From the NCBI GenBank assembly GCA_051155755.1, contig DAXETY010000109.1, positions 1 through 30,060 of the forward strand: a stretch of DNA of 30,060 bases, given 5' to 3'. The stretch comes from DAXETY01 sp051155755. GTDB lineage: Bacteria > Desulfobacterota > Desulfobacteria > Desulfobacterales > SG8-13. Below the pieces are notes generated by a model. That model was given only the letters and a program-made list of their open reading frames with translations. It ran no database searches and had not been told where the DNA came from. How positions within the stretch are numbered: position 1 is the first letter of the stretch; each line of letters starts with the position of its first letter. This document shows, piece after piece, positions 8,822-15,205 of this stretch. The translations under genes were made by a program, and so were the position numbers.

Positions 8822-9199
8822 ATGAAACCAATCGGAAATCGATATGCCGGCCGCATCGGGATTTTCGCGGTTGTGATTCTGCTGGCGGTTGTCCAACCGG
8901 CAATGGCCTTTCGATGCGGCACGGAGCTGATTTCGGTCGGCGACGACATAGGGGAAGTGCGGCAGCTCTGTGGTGCGCCCGACCATGTAAGCGTCTGGCA
9001 GGAAGAAAGAATCTTTCGAGACTTTTCCACCTACCGGTCCGATATTCAACCCGACCGCAATCGCGAGCCGTTTCTTGTCAAGCAGCAGGTTCTCGTGGAG
9101 CGCTGGACCTATAACCGCGGAAGTCATCGTCTGGTGCGGTATCTGCTTTTTGAAAACGGCCGCCTGGTGGAAATTGCGTCCGGTGAGCTCGGTAATTAG
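8822..9199 (+). CDS. Exported DUF2845 family protein
   Basis: A 125-residue protein with a signal peptide (hydrophobic IGIFAVVILLAVVQ, cleavage probably after AMA at residue 29). The mature part begins FRCGTELISVGDD and contains RQLCGAPD, VERWTYNRG and YLLFENGRLVEI, the pattern of DUF2845, which is widespread in proteobacterial periplasms and has no established function. Two cysteines (in FRCG and QLCG) could form a disulfide. A strong GGAAAGGAAG ribosome site precedes ATG 8822. It converges with the selenoprotein peroxiredoxin. Confidence 0.85.
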   Translation: MKPIGNRYAGRIGIFAVVILLAVVQPAMAFRCGTELISVGDDIGEVRQLCGAPDHVSVWQEERIFRDFSTYRSDIQPDRNREPFLVKQQVLVERWTYNRGSHRLVRYLLFENGRLVEIASGELGN

Positions 9200-9232
9200 G
9201 GTGTCCCCCGTACCCCCTTTTTTCCGTGGTAC

Positions 9233-9259
9233 CCGGATTCGCTTATGGTCCGAATCCGG
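9233..9259. terminator. Hairpin between converging DUF2845 and peroxiredoxin genes
   Basis: CCGGATTCG and CGAATCCGG form a perfect 9-base stem with a 9-base loop in the 82-base gap between two converging stop codons. No T-run follows on either strand, so termination is inferred from position and stem strength. Confidence 0.4.
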
Positions 9260-9281
9260 TCACCGATCGAGCCTGTCCGAT

Positions 9282-9755
9282 TCAGTCCACTTCCCGCTGC
9301 CGCTGCAGTTCATCCCGCACCTCGGCGGCATGATTTTTCACCTTGACTTTTTCCCAGCAGCGAACCACACGACCGTCCGGAGCGATCAACACGGTGGAGC
9401 GCACCACGCCCATATATTCCTTGCCGTACATTTTTTTCATTTGCCAGACCCCGTAGGCTTCCAGCACGGCGCGATCCGGATCGCTGAGCAAGGTGACTTT
9501 TAGATCGTGTTTCTCGGCAAAACGCTGATGGGATCGGACCGGATCCGGGCTGATGCCGAACACGACGGCGTCGAGAGCTTCAAATTTAGGCAGCAAACTG
9601 CTGAAATCCTGGGCTTCCTGCGTTCAGCCCGAGGTATTGTCCTTTACATAGAAAAACAATACGGCCCATTTTCCGCGGAAATCCGACAATCGTATTTTCT
9701 GACCGCTCTGATCTTCCAGATTAAAGTCTGGAGCCTTTTTCCCTTCTGCAATCAT
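9282..9755 (-). CDS. bcp: BCP/PrxQ-type peroxiredoxin with in-frame UGA (selenocysteine)
   Basis: A thiol (here probably selenol) peroxidase that reduces hydroperoxides in the cytoplasm. Reading from ATG 9755 (ribosome site GAGAGG) gives 157 residues, the normal BCP length (156 in E. coli). The frame runs MIAEGKKAPDFNLED...VLFFYVKDNTSG, then TGA as codon 44 (9624-9626), then TQEAQDF. The family consensus at this spot is YPKDNTPGCTKEA, so TGA replaces exactly the peroxidatic cysteine. There is no other interruption to 9282, and a SECIS-like hairpin follows. The resolving cysteine five residues on (C50 in E. coli) is glutamine here, so it would be a one-Cys type. The C-terminal lobe (YGVWQMKKMYGKEYMGV, RSTVLIAPDG) is intact. 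Standard gene callers would report only the part from about 9596. Sec insertion is inferred, since selA/B/C/D lie outside the window. Confidence 0.88.
9584..9607 (-). other. Putative bacterial SECIS element
   Basis: In the mRNA, 25 bases separate the UGA from an apical GUU loop (9596-9598) closed by a perfect CAGCA/UGCUG stem (9599-9603 with 9591-9595). Below it AUUU (9604-9607) can pair with AAAU (9584-9587) across a 3-base bulge. Alternatively, the preceding GG pairs with CC and leaves the U-rich AUUU bulged. A G at the loop start, a short upper stem and 16-37 bases from UGA to loop are the recognised bacterial SECIS features. Folding was done by eye. Confidence 0.6.
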
Positions 9756-9865
9756 GGGTGTGCCTCTCAAGTATTTAAGTTAACGGGTTCCGAAACGACC
9801 GGCTTTCGGAAATAGGAATCTGCTCGATTTCGGTGATGCAAGGGGTTCGATATTTCACAAGGATG

Positions 9866-9894
9866 AAAATAAGAGTCTCCCCGATTCTTGTCAA
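9866..9894 (-). promoter_or_regulatory. Sigma-70 promoter for the peroxiredoxin
   Basis: Minus strand TTGACA (9889-9894), a 17-base spacer and TATTTT (9866-9871) precede the peroxiredoxin ATG by about 110 bases. This is the main recognisable content of the 306-base gap 9756-10061. I see no clear promoter there for the CBS gene on the other strand. Confidence 0.55.
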
Positions 9895-10061
9895 AGCTGC
9901 CGACGATTGACCGCTCTGAATGCCGGGTTTATTTTTAAGCAATGTTTCAGACTTTTCAAAAATACAATATTCGCCCCATCGGAGGATTGAAGTCGGTTAT
10001 GTTTTTGAAAACTTGAATCGCTCAACTTGGGTTGACATCAACGATTGTCCAGGAGGCTGCC

Positions 10062-10472
10062 ATGAAGGTGACATATGCCGTCGGCAACATCATGACCGAG
10101 AAGATCGTTTCCGTAAATACCCGCGATCGATTGGCAGTCGCGATGAAAACGATGGTGGAACGCAACATCGGTTCGGTGGTGGTGACCGACCAGCGGGACA
10201 TGGTGGGCATCGTTACCGAACGGGATGTGCTGCGCTGTTTGTGCGACGACTTGCAGGCCGCGGATCGACCGGTGGAAGCGATCATGAGCCGGCCGTTGAT
10301 CACCGTGGACACTTCGACTTCCATCGGGGAAGCCGCCGACAGGATGGCGGCCAAAAAAGTGCGCCGGCTCCTTGTCACGCACGATGGAAGAATTTGCGGG
10401 CTCGTCACCGAACGGGACTTGATGCGGGCCACCTTGGATGTGTTCATCAAGCTGCGGGACGCATGGGTCTGA
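10062..10472 (+). CDS. Two-CBS-domain protein
   Basis: A 136-residue soluble protein made of two CBS motifs, a pair that usually folds into one module binding AMP, ATP or similar adenosine ligands to sense energy state. The first spans about residues 8-55 (NIMTEKIVSVNTRD...IGSVVVTDQRDMVGIVTERDVLR) and the second about 73-125 (IMSRPLITVDTSTS...RRLLVTHDGRICGLVTERDLMR). No catalytic or DNA-binding domain is attached. ATG 10062 follows AGGAGG at ideal distance; the ten residues upstream in the open frame are dismissed. A PfkB kinase follows 59 bases later on the same strand. The ligand and partner are unknown. Confidence 0.88.
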   Translation: MKVTYAVGNIMTEKIVSVNTRDRLAVAMKTMVERNIGSVVVTDQRDMVGIVTERDVLRCLCDDLQAADRPVEAIMSRPLITVDTSTSIGEAADRMAAKKVRRLLVTHDGRICGLVTERDLMRATLDVFIKLRDAWV

Positions 10473-10531
10473 AAGCGGTATAACCGCGGAACCCCGCTCG
10501 GCCGCACATGCAGCTTAAAAGGAAGACCGCC

Positions 10532-11404
10532 GTGATTTACCTGCTCGGCAACCCAACGATGGATCGAATTCGGGTGGGGAAACAGAACGTACGATGTTGC
10601 GGCGGCACTGTGCTGTATGCCGGCCGATTCCTGGTGCGAATGAATTGGGCCGCCTCCGTGGTGGGCAAGGGGAGTCTGGAACAGCGTCGATATTTGGAAC
10701 AACTCGGCATCCAGACCCGCCACTTCCGGATTTTCACACCGGCAACCCGATTTGAAAACCGTTACGTGCATACAAAACGCATTCAGTGGGCCCGTGCCGG
10801 CGCCGCCATCACCCTGGAGGATATCCCCCGCGAAGCCTATACGGCCCGGGCAATTTTGGTCGGCCCGGTACTGGGGGAGCTGAATCCGAACATTGTAACG
10901 GTTCCAAGAACAGCACGGATGCTGGTGGACATGCAGGGTTTTCTGCGCCGGCTGGATTCGAACGGCAGGGTGTATTTAGAGAGCGGAATGCCGGCGGAAA
11001 CGGTAGCGGCCCATGCCGACATCCTGAAACTAGACCGTGCGGAAGCCGAGGCCATGGTCGGTTCGGCGGACGATTTACCGAAGGCCGCCGACCGACTGCA
11101 TGCGTTTGGAGCCGGTTGCGTATTGATTACCTGCGGCAGAGATGGGGCATTCGTATCGAACGGTTCCAGCCGGTATTGGTTGCCGGCGCCCCGGGTCGAA
11201 GTGGTCGATTCGACCGGTGCAGGCGATGTTTTCGCAGCGGCCTTCCTGGTGAAATCCCTCGAGTCGGGCGGCAACCTGTTGGAAAGCGGTCGATTTGCAG
11301 CTGCAGCGGCCGCACTTTCCACCCGGGCAATCGGTGCCGAAGCCGTCCCCGGGCGGCGATCCATTGCAGCGCTGCTCAAAAGCCCCAACGATCCTTTTGT
11401 CTGA
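10532..11404 (+). CDS. PfkB-family carbohydrate or nucleoside kinase
   Basis: A 290-residue sugar kinase of the ribokinase/PfkB fold that would transfer phosphate from ATP to a sugar, nucleoside or similar hydroxyl. The N-terminal substrate region has LLGNPTMDR and a CCGGTVLYAGR glycine pair. The C-terminal signature DSTGAGDVFAAAF carries the anion hole and the catalytic aspartate of GAGD. The linking VLITCGRDGAF strand is also typical. I chose GTG 10532 because AAGGAAG precedes it at ideal distance and it begins the first beta-strand (VIYLLGN). An in-frame ATG at 10508 has no ribosome site. It follows the CBS gene and may be cotranscribed. The substrate cannot be read from the sequence. Confidence 0.85.
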   Translation: MIYLLGNPTMDRIRVGKQNVRCCGGTVLYAGRFLVRMNWAASVVGKGSLEQRRYLEQLGIQTRHFRIFTPATRFENRYVHTKRIQWARAGAAITLEDIPREAYTARAILVGPVLGELNPNIVTVPRTARMLVDMQGFLRRLDSNGRVYLESGMPAETVAAHADILKLDRAEAEAMVGSADDLPKAADRLHAFGAGCVLITCGRDGAFVSNGSSRYWLPAPRVEVVDSTGAGDVFAAAFLVKSLESGGNLLESGRFAAAAAALSTRAIGAEAVPGRRSIAALLKSPNDPFV

Positions 11405-11429
11405 CCGGGGCGATGTAAAAAGGGCAAAC

Positions 11430-11460
11430 CCCGGGTGTGGCCGAACCCGCCACACCCGGG
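11430..11460. terminator. Strong hairpin between PfkB kinase and PilZ gene
   Basis: A perfect 12-base stem (CCCGGGTGTGGC with GCCACACCCGGG) and 7-base loop lies between two converging genes. Read on the minus strand, TTTTT follows about ten bases later, so it may end the PilZ transcript. On the plus strand there is no T-run. Confidence 0.55.
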
Positions 11461-11539
11461 AGCAGCGATATTCCGATGGATTCGGGTTACCGTTTTTCCG
11501 GGGGCGCTTTTCTCTTGCTCCATAAGGCTTTGACTTGAA

Positions 11540-11989
11540 TTAGCGGGAATCGGATCCGGAGTCGTCTTCTTTGACGGTGTGTTGGCGGATGAATCGGCCG
11601 ATTTGATATTTTTGTTCGGGTGTCAGATCGACGAACCGCAGACCGGTTTGCCGCATCTTCAGGGGGCTGATGGCAAAACCGCCTTGAACTTCGAAATCCG
11701 AAACGGTCTCGATCGGTATTTTATCCAGGTACAAACCGTAACCGGCAATAATGATTTTCAACTCGCCGGCCTCCCGGCTGTCGCCGTTATCGTTGACATA
11801 CCGAAAGGAAAGGCCCTTCATGCTGATATCTTTAATCTGCCCCAGTTTGTCCTTGTTGGCCATGAAGACGGCGAATATGCCGTCTTTGACACGGTAGCGC
11901 CGCGCCTGTCTTCGATCCATGCGAAGCCGCCGATCATCATTCAGCCGCTGATTGCGGCGGCGGTCTTTTTCTGTGCGTCGATCACTCAT
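11540..11989 (-). CDS. PilZ-domain protein
   Basis: A 149-residue soluble protein with a PilZ domain, a fold that typically binds cyclic di-GMP. The two signature parts are present: an arginine-rich N-terminal stretch ending RRQARRYRV (about residues 31-39) and DISMKGLSF (the D/NxSxxG motif). The first 35 residues are extremely charged (RRTEKDRRRNQRLNDDRRLRM has several Arg/Asp pairs). The C-terminal half carries TGLRFVDLTPEQKYQIGRFI, a usual PilZ ending. ATG 11989 follows GGAGTG. The open frame extends to 12187, but that part is low-complexity and unlike a protein. No effector domain is attached, so it probably acts on a partner. Confidence 0.85.
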   Translation of the reverse strand: MSDRRTEKDRRRNQRLNDDRRLRMDRRQARRYRVKDGIFAVFMANKDKLGQIKDISMKGLSFRYVNDNGDSREAGELKIIIAGYGLYLDKIPIETVSDFEVQGGFAISPLKMRQTGLRFVDLTPEQKYQIGRFIRQHTVKEDDSGSDSR

Positions 11990-12202
11990 GTTCACTCCAA
12001 ATTGCGAACCGAAGCGCTTTGAAAGCATCTGTACCCGTTTATTCTGCAATTTGCATGCGGATTGGATGCGAAACACGAAAAATCCGAAAAAAGTATGAAT
12101 TCCCGATTCTCCAAGTACGAAAAACGTGCTAGGTTCGGCTGACGATATCGAGAAATGCCAGCCCGATGAAGCCGGTTTGTCGTCCAAAGGTTATTTCCTT
12201 TT

Positions 12203-12238
12203 TTTCTCATTGGGTAATTTGAGAAACAGGTGTATTGT
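12203..12238 (+). promoter_or_regulatory. Promoter with overlapping inverted repeat for the rubredoxin-like gene
   Basis: TTGGGT (12210-12215), a 17-base spacer and TATTGT (12233-12238) form a moderate sigma-70 promoter 33 bases before the small rubredoxin-like gene. An inverted repeat, TTTCTCA (12203-12209) and TGAGAAA (12220-12226) with a 10-base gap, covers the -35 box, a position suited to a repressor. Confidence 0.4.
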
Positions 12239-12270
12239 ATTGCAAATGCATCCTTCAAGGGAGGCGTTGG

Positions 12271-12387
12271 ATGAAGCGATGGCGCTGCGTTGTTTGTGGA
12301 TACATTCATGACGGAGAAACCCCCCCCCACCGCTGCCCGGTTTGCGGAGCCCCGGCCGCAATGTTTGAGGCGCTGCCGGCGCCCTGA
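12271..12387 (+). CDS. Minimal rubredoxin-like iron protein (38 residues)
   Basis: A 38-residue protein consisting only of a rubredoxin-like knuckle pair: CVVCGY at residues 6-11 and CPVCGAP at 22-28, with aromatic WRC before the first and MFEAL after the second. This is the C-terminal rubrerythrin-type domain (GYIHDG...PP) standing alone. Four cysteines would hold one iron for electron transfer, or possibly zinc. It is well below the size cut-off of usual ORF searches, but the AGGGAGG ribosome site before ATG 12271 is excellent and a promoter lies upstream. The gene contains a run of nine C at 12320-12328. Partner enzymes are not encoded here; the SDR oxidoreductase starts 194 bases downstream. 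Confidence 0.8.
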   Translation: MKRWRCVVCGYIHDGETPPHRCPVCGAPAAMFEALPAP

Positions 12388-12581
12388 AACGGCGGTGCAT
12401 CGCGTCATGCCGGTTTGGTGGAGATCCGGTCGCCGGCAATCTCGGATGCGGGGGTGTTTTCGTCACCTGGCGGTGGAAAACACGACGGCAATGATTACCG
12501 TTTGCGCATCGGACCTGAGCAACGGCACCGGTAATTCCGAAGGACGGTGCTTATTTGATTTTTGCTAAAGGAGACACCCGC

Positions 12582-13295
12582 ATGCAGACGCCGAACTATT
12601 TGATCATTGGTGGCAGCTCCGGTATCGGACTGGAAATTGTAAAAGCGCTTCTGGAGACCGACGCGGCCGTTTACGTGGCCAGTCGAAGTCAAGATTCGCT
12701 GCAGGATTTGCACATTGCCCGGCACATCGCACTCGATGTCACCGAATTTCCGCAGACGCTGGAGCCGCTGCCCGAAACCCTGCAGGGACTGGTTTACTGC
12801 CCCGGGACCATTCGTCTGAAACCCTTGCCGCGATTGAAACCGGATGATTTTTTCGAGGATTTCCGGATCAATCTGGTCGGAGCCGTCCAGTCGATTCAGG
12901 CCTGTTTGAGCCGGCTGAAAAAGTCCCGGGATGGCGCGGCTGTCGTTTTGTTCAGTACCGTAGCGGTGCAGACCGGCATGCCCTTCCACGCGTCGATTGC
13001 CGCTGCCAAAGGCGCCGTCGAAGGGCTGACGCGCGCCCTGGCCGCCGAACTGGCACCAAGTATCCGCGTCAACGCCATTGCCCCTTCCCTCACCCGGACT
13101 CCGCTTGCCGGTGACCTGCTGGCCACCGAAGAAAAGCAACAGGCTGCCGCCGAACGGCACCCGCTGAAACGGTTCGGTTCGCCGTCCGAGATGGCCGCTG
13201 CGGCTGTAATGCTCCTGTCGGAAACTTCCGCCTGGATGACCGGGCAGATCCTGCACATTGACGGCGGAATGTCCTCCATCCGCACCTTCCGATAA
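12582..13295 (+). CDS. SDR-fold oxidoreductase lacking the catalytic tyrosine
   Basis: A 237-residue Rossmann protein of the short-chain dehydrogenase family. The nucleotide-binding motif GGSSGIG is at residues 10-16, the catalytic-serine strand (VVLFSTVAV) is near S125, and K143 is in place. The usual YxxxK, however, reads IAAAK: isoleucine 139 stands where tyrosine should be (FHASIAAAKGAVEGLT). The rest is canonical: RVNAIAPSLTRTPLA, a RFGSPSEMAAAAVMLLS segment and the C-terminal WMTGQILHIDGG. I recall a subgroup of SDRs with this HxSIAxxKG pattern, so the change looks ancestral, not a sequencing error. ATG 12582 has an AAAGGAG site. The reaction is unknown, and it may be a non-canonical or non-catalytic SDR. 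Confidence 0.88.
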   Translation: MQTPNYLIIGGSSGIGLEIVKALLETDAAVYVASRSQDSLQDLHIARHIALDVTEFPQTLEPLPETLQGLVYCPGTIRLKPLPRLKPDDFFEDFRINLVGAVQSIQACLSRLKKSRDGAAVVLFSTVAVQTGMPFHASIAAAKGAVEGLTRALAAELAPSIRVNAIAPSLTRTPLAGDLLATEEKQQAAAERHPLKRFGSPSEMAAAAVMLLSETSAWMTGQILHIDGGMSSIRTFR

Positions 13296-13379
13296 TCGCT
13301 GCCAAAAATCCGGAAATCACCGCCGGTTGGAAGCCGGGATTTAAACGAGATTTTTCGATCTAATTGCAGAATATTTTTC

Positions 13380-13408
13380 TTGACATCGTGTATTCAAGTG
13401 AATATTAG
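13380..13408 (+). promoter_or_regulatory. Promoter with internal palindrome for the Lrp-dapL-lysA cluster
   Basis: TTGACA (13380-13385), a 17-base spacer and TATTAG (13403-13408). The spacer holds a palindrome TATTCA-AG-TGAATA (13391-13404) that runs into the -10 box. An Lrp-family regulator is encoded immediately downstream, so autoregulation at this site is a natural reading. Transcription would start at or just after the first ATG (13412). Confidence 0.5.
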
Positions 13409-13411
13409 GCC

Positions 13412-13903
13412 ATGAAAAATGAGATAGACAGAATGTTAGACGAAATCGATATAAAAATACTGAATATTTTGCAAGAAAAAGCTCGGATTCCCAACGTCGA
13501 GGTGGCCCGACAGGTCGGTATGGCGCCTTCGGCGGTGCTGGAGCGGATTCGCAAGCTGGAGAAAAACGGGGTGATCGATGGTTACGAAGTGCGCTTGAAT
13601 CCACTGCGATTCGGACGCAACCTGGTTGCTTTCGTGCAGGTGTATCCGTCGGGCGGATTTGATGATGCGGCCGTCGGTGTGCAATTGGCGGCGCTCTCCG
13701 AAGTCCAGGAAGTTCATTTCGTGAGCGGTGACGATGGCTTTCTGTTGAAATTGCGGGTGGCCGGACCTGAAGCCCTGGGCCGCTTGCTGCGGGATAAAGT
13801 CGCTGTTATTCCCGGAATTCGCGCCACCCGCACGACGATTGTGCTGGCTTCTTACAAGGAAACCGCACAGATACCCGTGGACCCCGAAGCGTTTCATCCT
13901 TAG
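13412..13903 (+). CDS. Lrp/AsnC-family transcriptional regulator
   Basis: A 163-residue DNA-binding protein. Residues 9-65 form the AsnC winged helix (LDEIDIKILNILQEKARI, then VEVARQVGMAPSAVLERIRKLEKNGVI). The C-terminal part (about 75-150) is the RAM ligand-binding ferredoxin-like domain (LVAFVQVYP, VHFVSGDDGFLLKLRV, RATRTTIVLASYKE), which commonly senses an amino acid. Next come dapL (65 bases on) and lysA, so control of lysine synthesis with lysine or a precursor as effector is likely but inferred. The promoter lies so close that the first ATG (13412) may be at the transcript start. The second ATG at 13433 (MLDEIDIK) is an alternative start that begins exactly at the conserved domain. Confidence 0.88.
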   Translation: MKNEIDRMLDEIDIKILNILQEKARIPNVEVARQVGMAPSAVLERIRKLEKNGVIDGYEVRLNPLRFGRNLVAFVQVYPSGGFDDAAVGVQLAALSEVQEVHFVSGDDGFLLKLRVAGPEALGRLLRDKVAVIPGIRATRTTIVLASYKETAQIPVDPEAFHP

Positions 13904-13968
13904 CGGCATGTAGCTGTGGGCCGGTCGTGACGGGCCCTTGCGATGGACAAACCGATCAAGGAGTCGTG

Positions 13969-15198
13969 ATGATCCAGATTAACGAACACTACCTGAAACT
14001 CAAAGCGTCCTATTTGTTTTCGGAAATCGCCCGGCGGGTGGCCGCCTTCCAACAACGCAACCCGGAACATCCCATCATCAAAATGGGCATCGGCGATGTC
14101 ACCCACGCCCTGCCCCGGGCCTGTATCGAAGCTTTTCACCGGGCCGTGGATGATATGGCCGATGATGCCACTTTCCGGGGGTACGGTCCGGAACAGGGCT
14201 ACCCCTTTTTGAGGGAAGCGATCGCTGAATACGACTATCGAGCCCGGGGTGCCGACATTGCGCCGGACGAAATTTTCATCAGCGACGGCGCCAAGTGCGA
14301 TACCGGCAATATCCAGGAGATCTTCGCATTGGAAAATCAGGTGGCCATTCCCGATCCCGTTTATCCGGTGTATCTGGACACCAACGTTATGGCCGGACGC
14401 ACCGGTGGGATCTCGGGGGGGCGTTACATGGGCATCGTGTACATGGAGGCCACGGCTGAAAACGGATTTGTACCGGATCTTCCCCAAGAGCCGGTCGATT
14501 TGATTTACCTTTGTTTTCCCAACAACCCCACCGGGGCCGTCATTACCAGAACGCGCCTGCAGCAATGGGTGGACTATGCACTAGAAAACAAAGCTTTGAT
14601 TCTATACGACGCCGCTTACGAAGCCTTTATCCGCGACGAGACACTGCCCCGGACCATTTATGAGGTCGAGGGGGCCCGGGAGGTCGCCATAGAATTTCGC
14701 AGCTTTTCGAAAACCGCCGGTTTTACCGGCACCCGCTGTGCCTTTACGGTGGTGCCGAAAAACTGCCGGGCTTACAGCGCCGACGGACAGGTGCACGCCG
14801 TCCACAAATTTTGGCACCGTCGGCACACGACCAAGTTCAACGGCGTATCCTACCCGGTGCAGCGGGCCGCCGAAGCCGTTTACACACCGGAAGGACGGCA
14901 GCAGACCCGTCAAATCCTTGACGGCTATCTCGACAATGCCGCCTTGATTCGTCGGGAAATCAGTGCGCTGGGCTATGATTGCATTGGAGGCGAGAATGCC
15001 CCCTATATCTGGGTGGACAGCCGCCAGGATTCCTGGGAATTCTTCGATCTGCTATTGGAAAAGGCCGGTGTGGTGTGCACCCCGGGCAGCGGTTTCGGCA
15101 AATGTGGGGAGGGCTACATACGCATCAGTGCCTTCAATCGCCTTGAAAATGTACAACTGGCCATGGCGCGCATATCCGACGCCCTGAAAGGAGAATGA
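13969..15198 (+). CDS. dapL: LL-diaminopimelate aminotransferase
   Basis: A PLP enzyme that converts tetrahydrodipicolinate and glutamate directly to LL-diaminopimelate, bypassing the DapD/C/E steps of lysine and peptidoglycan synthesis. The 409-residue length and start (INEHYLKLKASYLFSEIARR) are diagnostic of DapL. Visible PLP features are DGAKCDTGN, YLCFPNNPTGA (substrate and cofactor Asn), LYDAAYEAFI and the Schiff-base lysine K248 in SFSKTAGFTGTR. The C-terminal domain has PYIWVDS and GFGKCGEGYIRIS. ATG 13969 follows AAGGAG, so the 14 residues upstream in frame are not used. lysA begins 7 bases after the stop, indicating cotranscription. DapL is typical of Desulfobacterota, chlamydiae, some archaea and plants. 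Confidence 0.96.
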   Translation: MIQINEHYLKLKASYLFSEIARRVAAFQQRNPEHPIIKMGIGDVTHALPRACIEAFHRAVDDMADDATFRGYGPEQGYPFLREAIAEYDYRARGADIAPDEIFISDGAKCDTGNIQEIFALENQVAIPDPVYPVYLDTNVMAGRTGGISGGRYMGIVYMEATAENGFVPDLPQEPVDLIYLCFPNNPTGAVITRTRLQQWVDYALENKALILYDAAYEAFIRDETLPRTIYEVEGAREVAIEFRSFSKTAGFTGTRCAFTVVPKNCRAYSADGQVHAVHKFWHRRHTTKFNGVSYPVQRAAEAVYTPEGRQQTRQILDGYLDNAALIRREISALGYDCIGGENAPYIWVDSRQDSWEFFDLLLEKAGVVCTPGSGFGKCGEGYIRISAFNRLENVQLAMARISDALKGE

Positions 15199-15205
15199 TC
15201 GCCCC

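Noticed and set aside
9282..9596. A 104-residue ORF as a truncated peroxiredoxin or pseudogene
   Set aside because: The TTG-initiated ORF is the tail of a full-length gene. Only one codon (TGA at the catalytic position) interrupts it, with no frameshift, so Sec decoding explains it better than decay.
12290..12568. 92-residue plus-strand ORF over the rubredoxin-like gene
   Set aside because: Out of frame with the CxxC motifs and lacking a ribosome site. The 38-residue frame with AGGGAGG is clearly the coding one.
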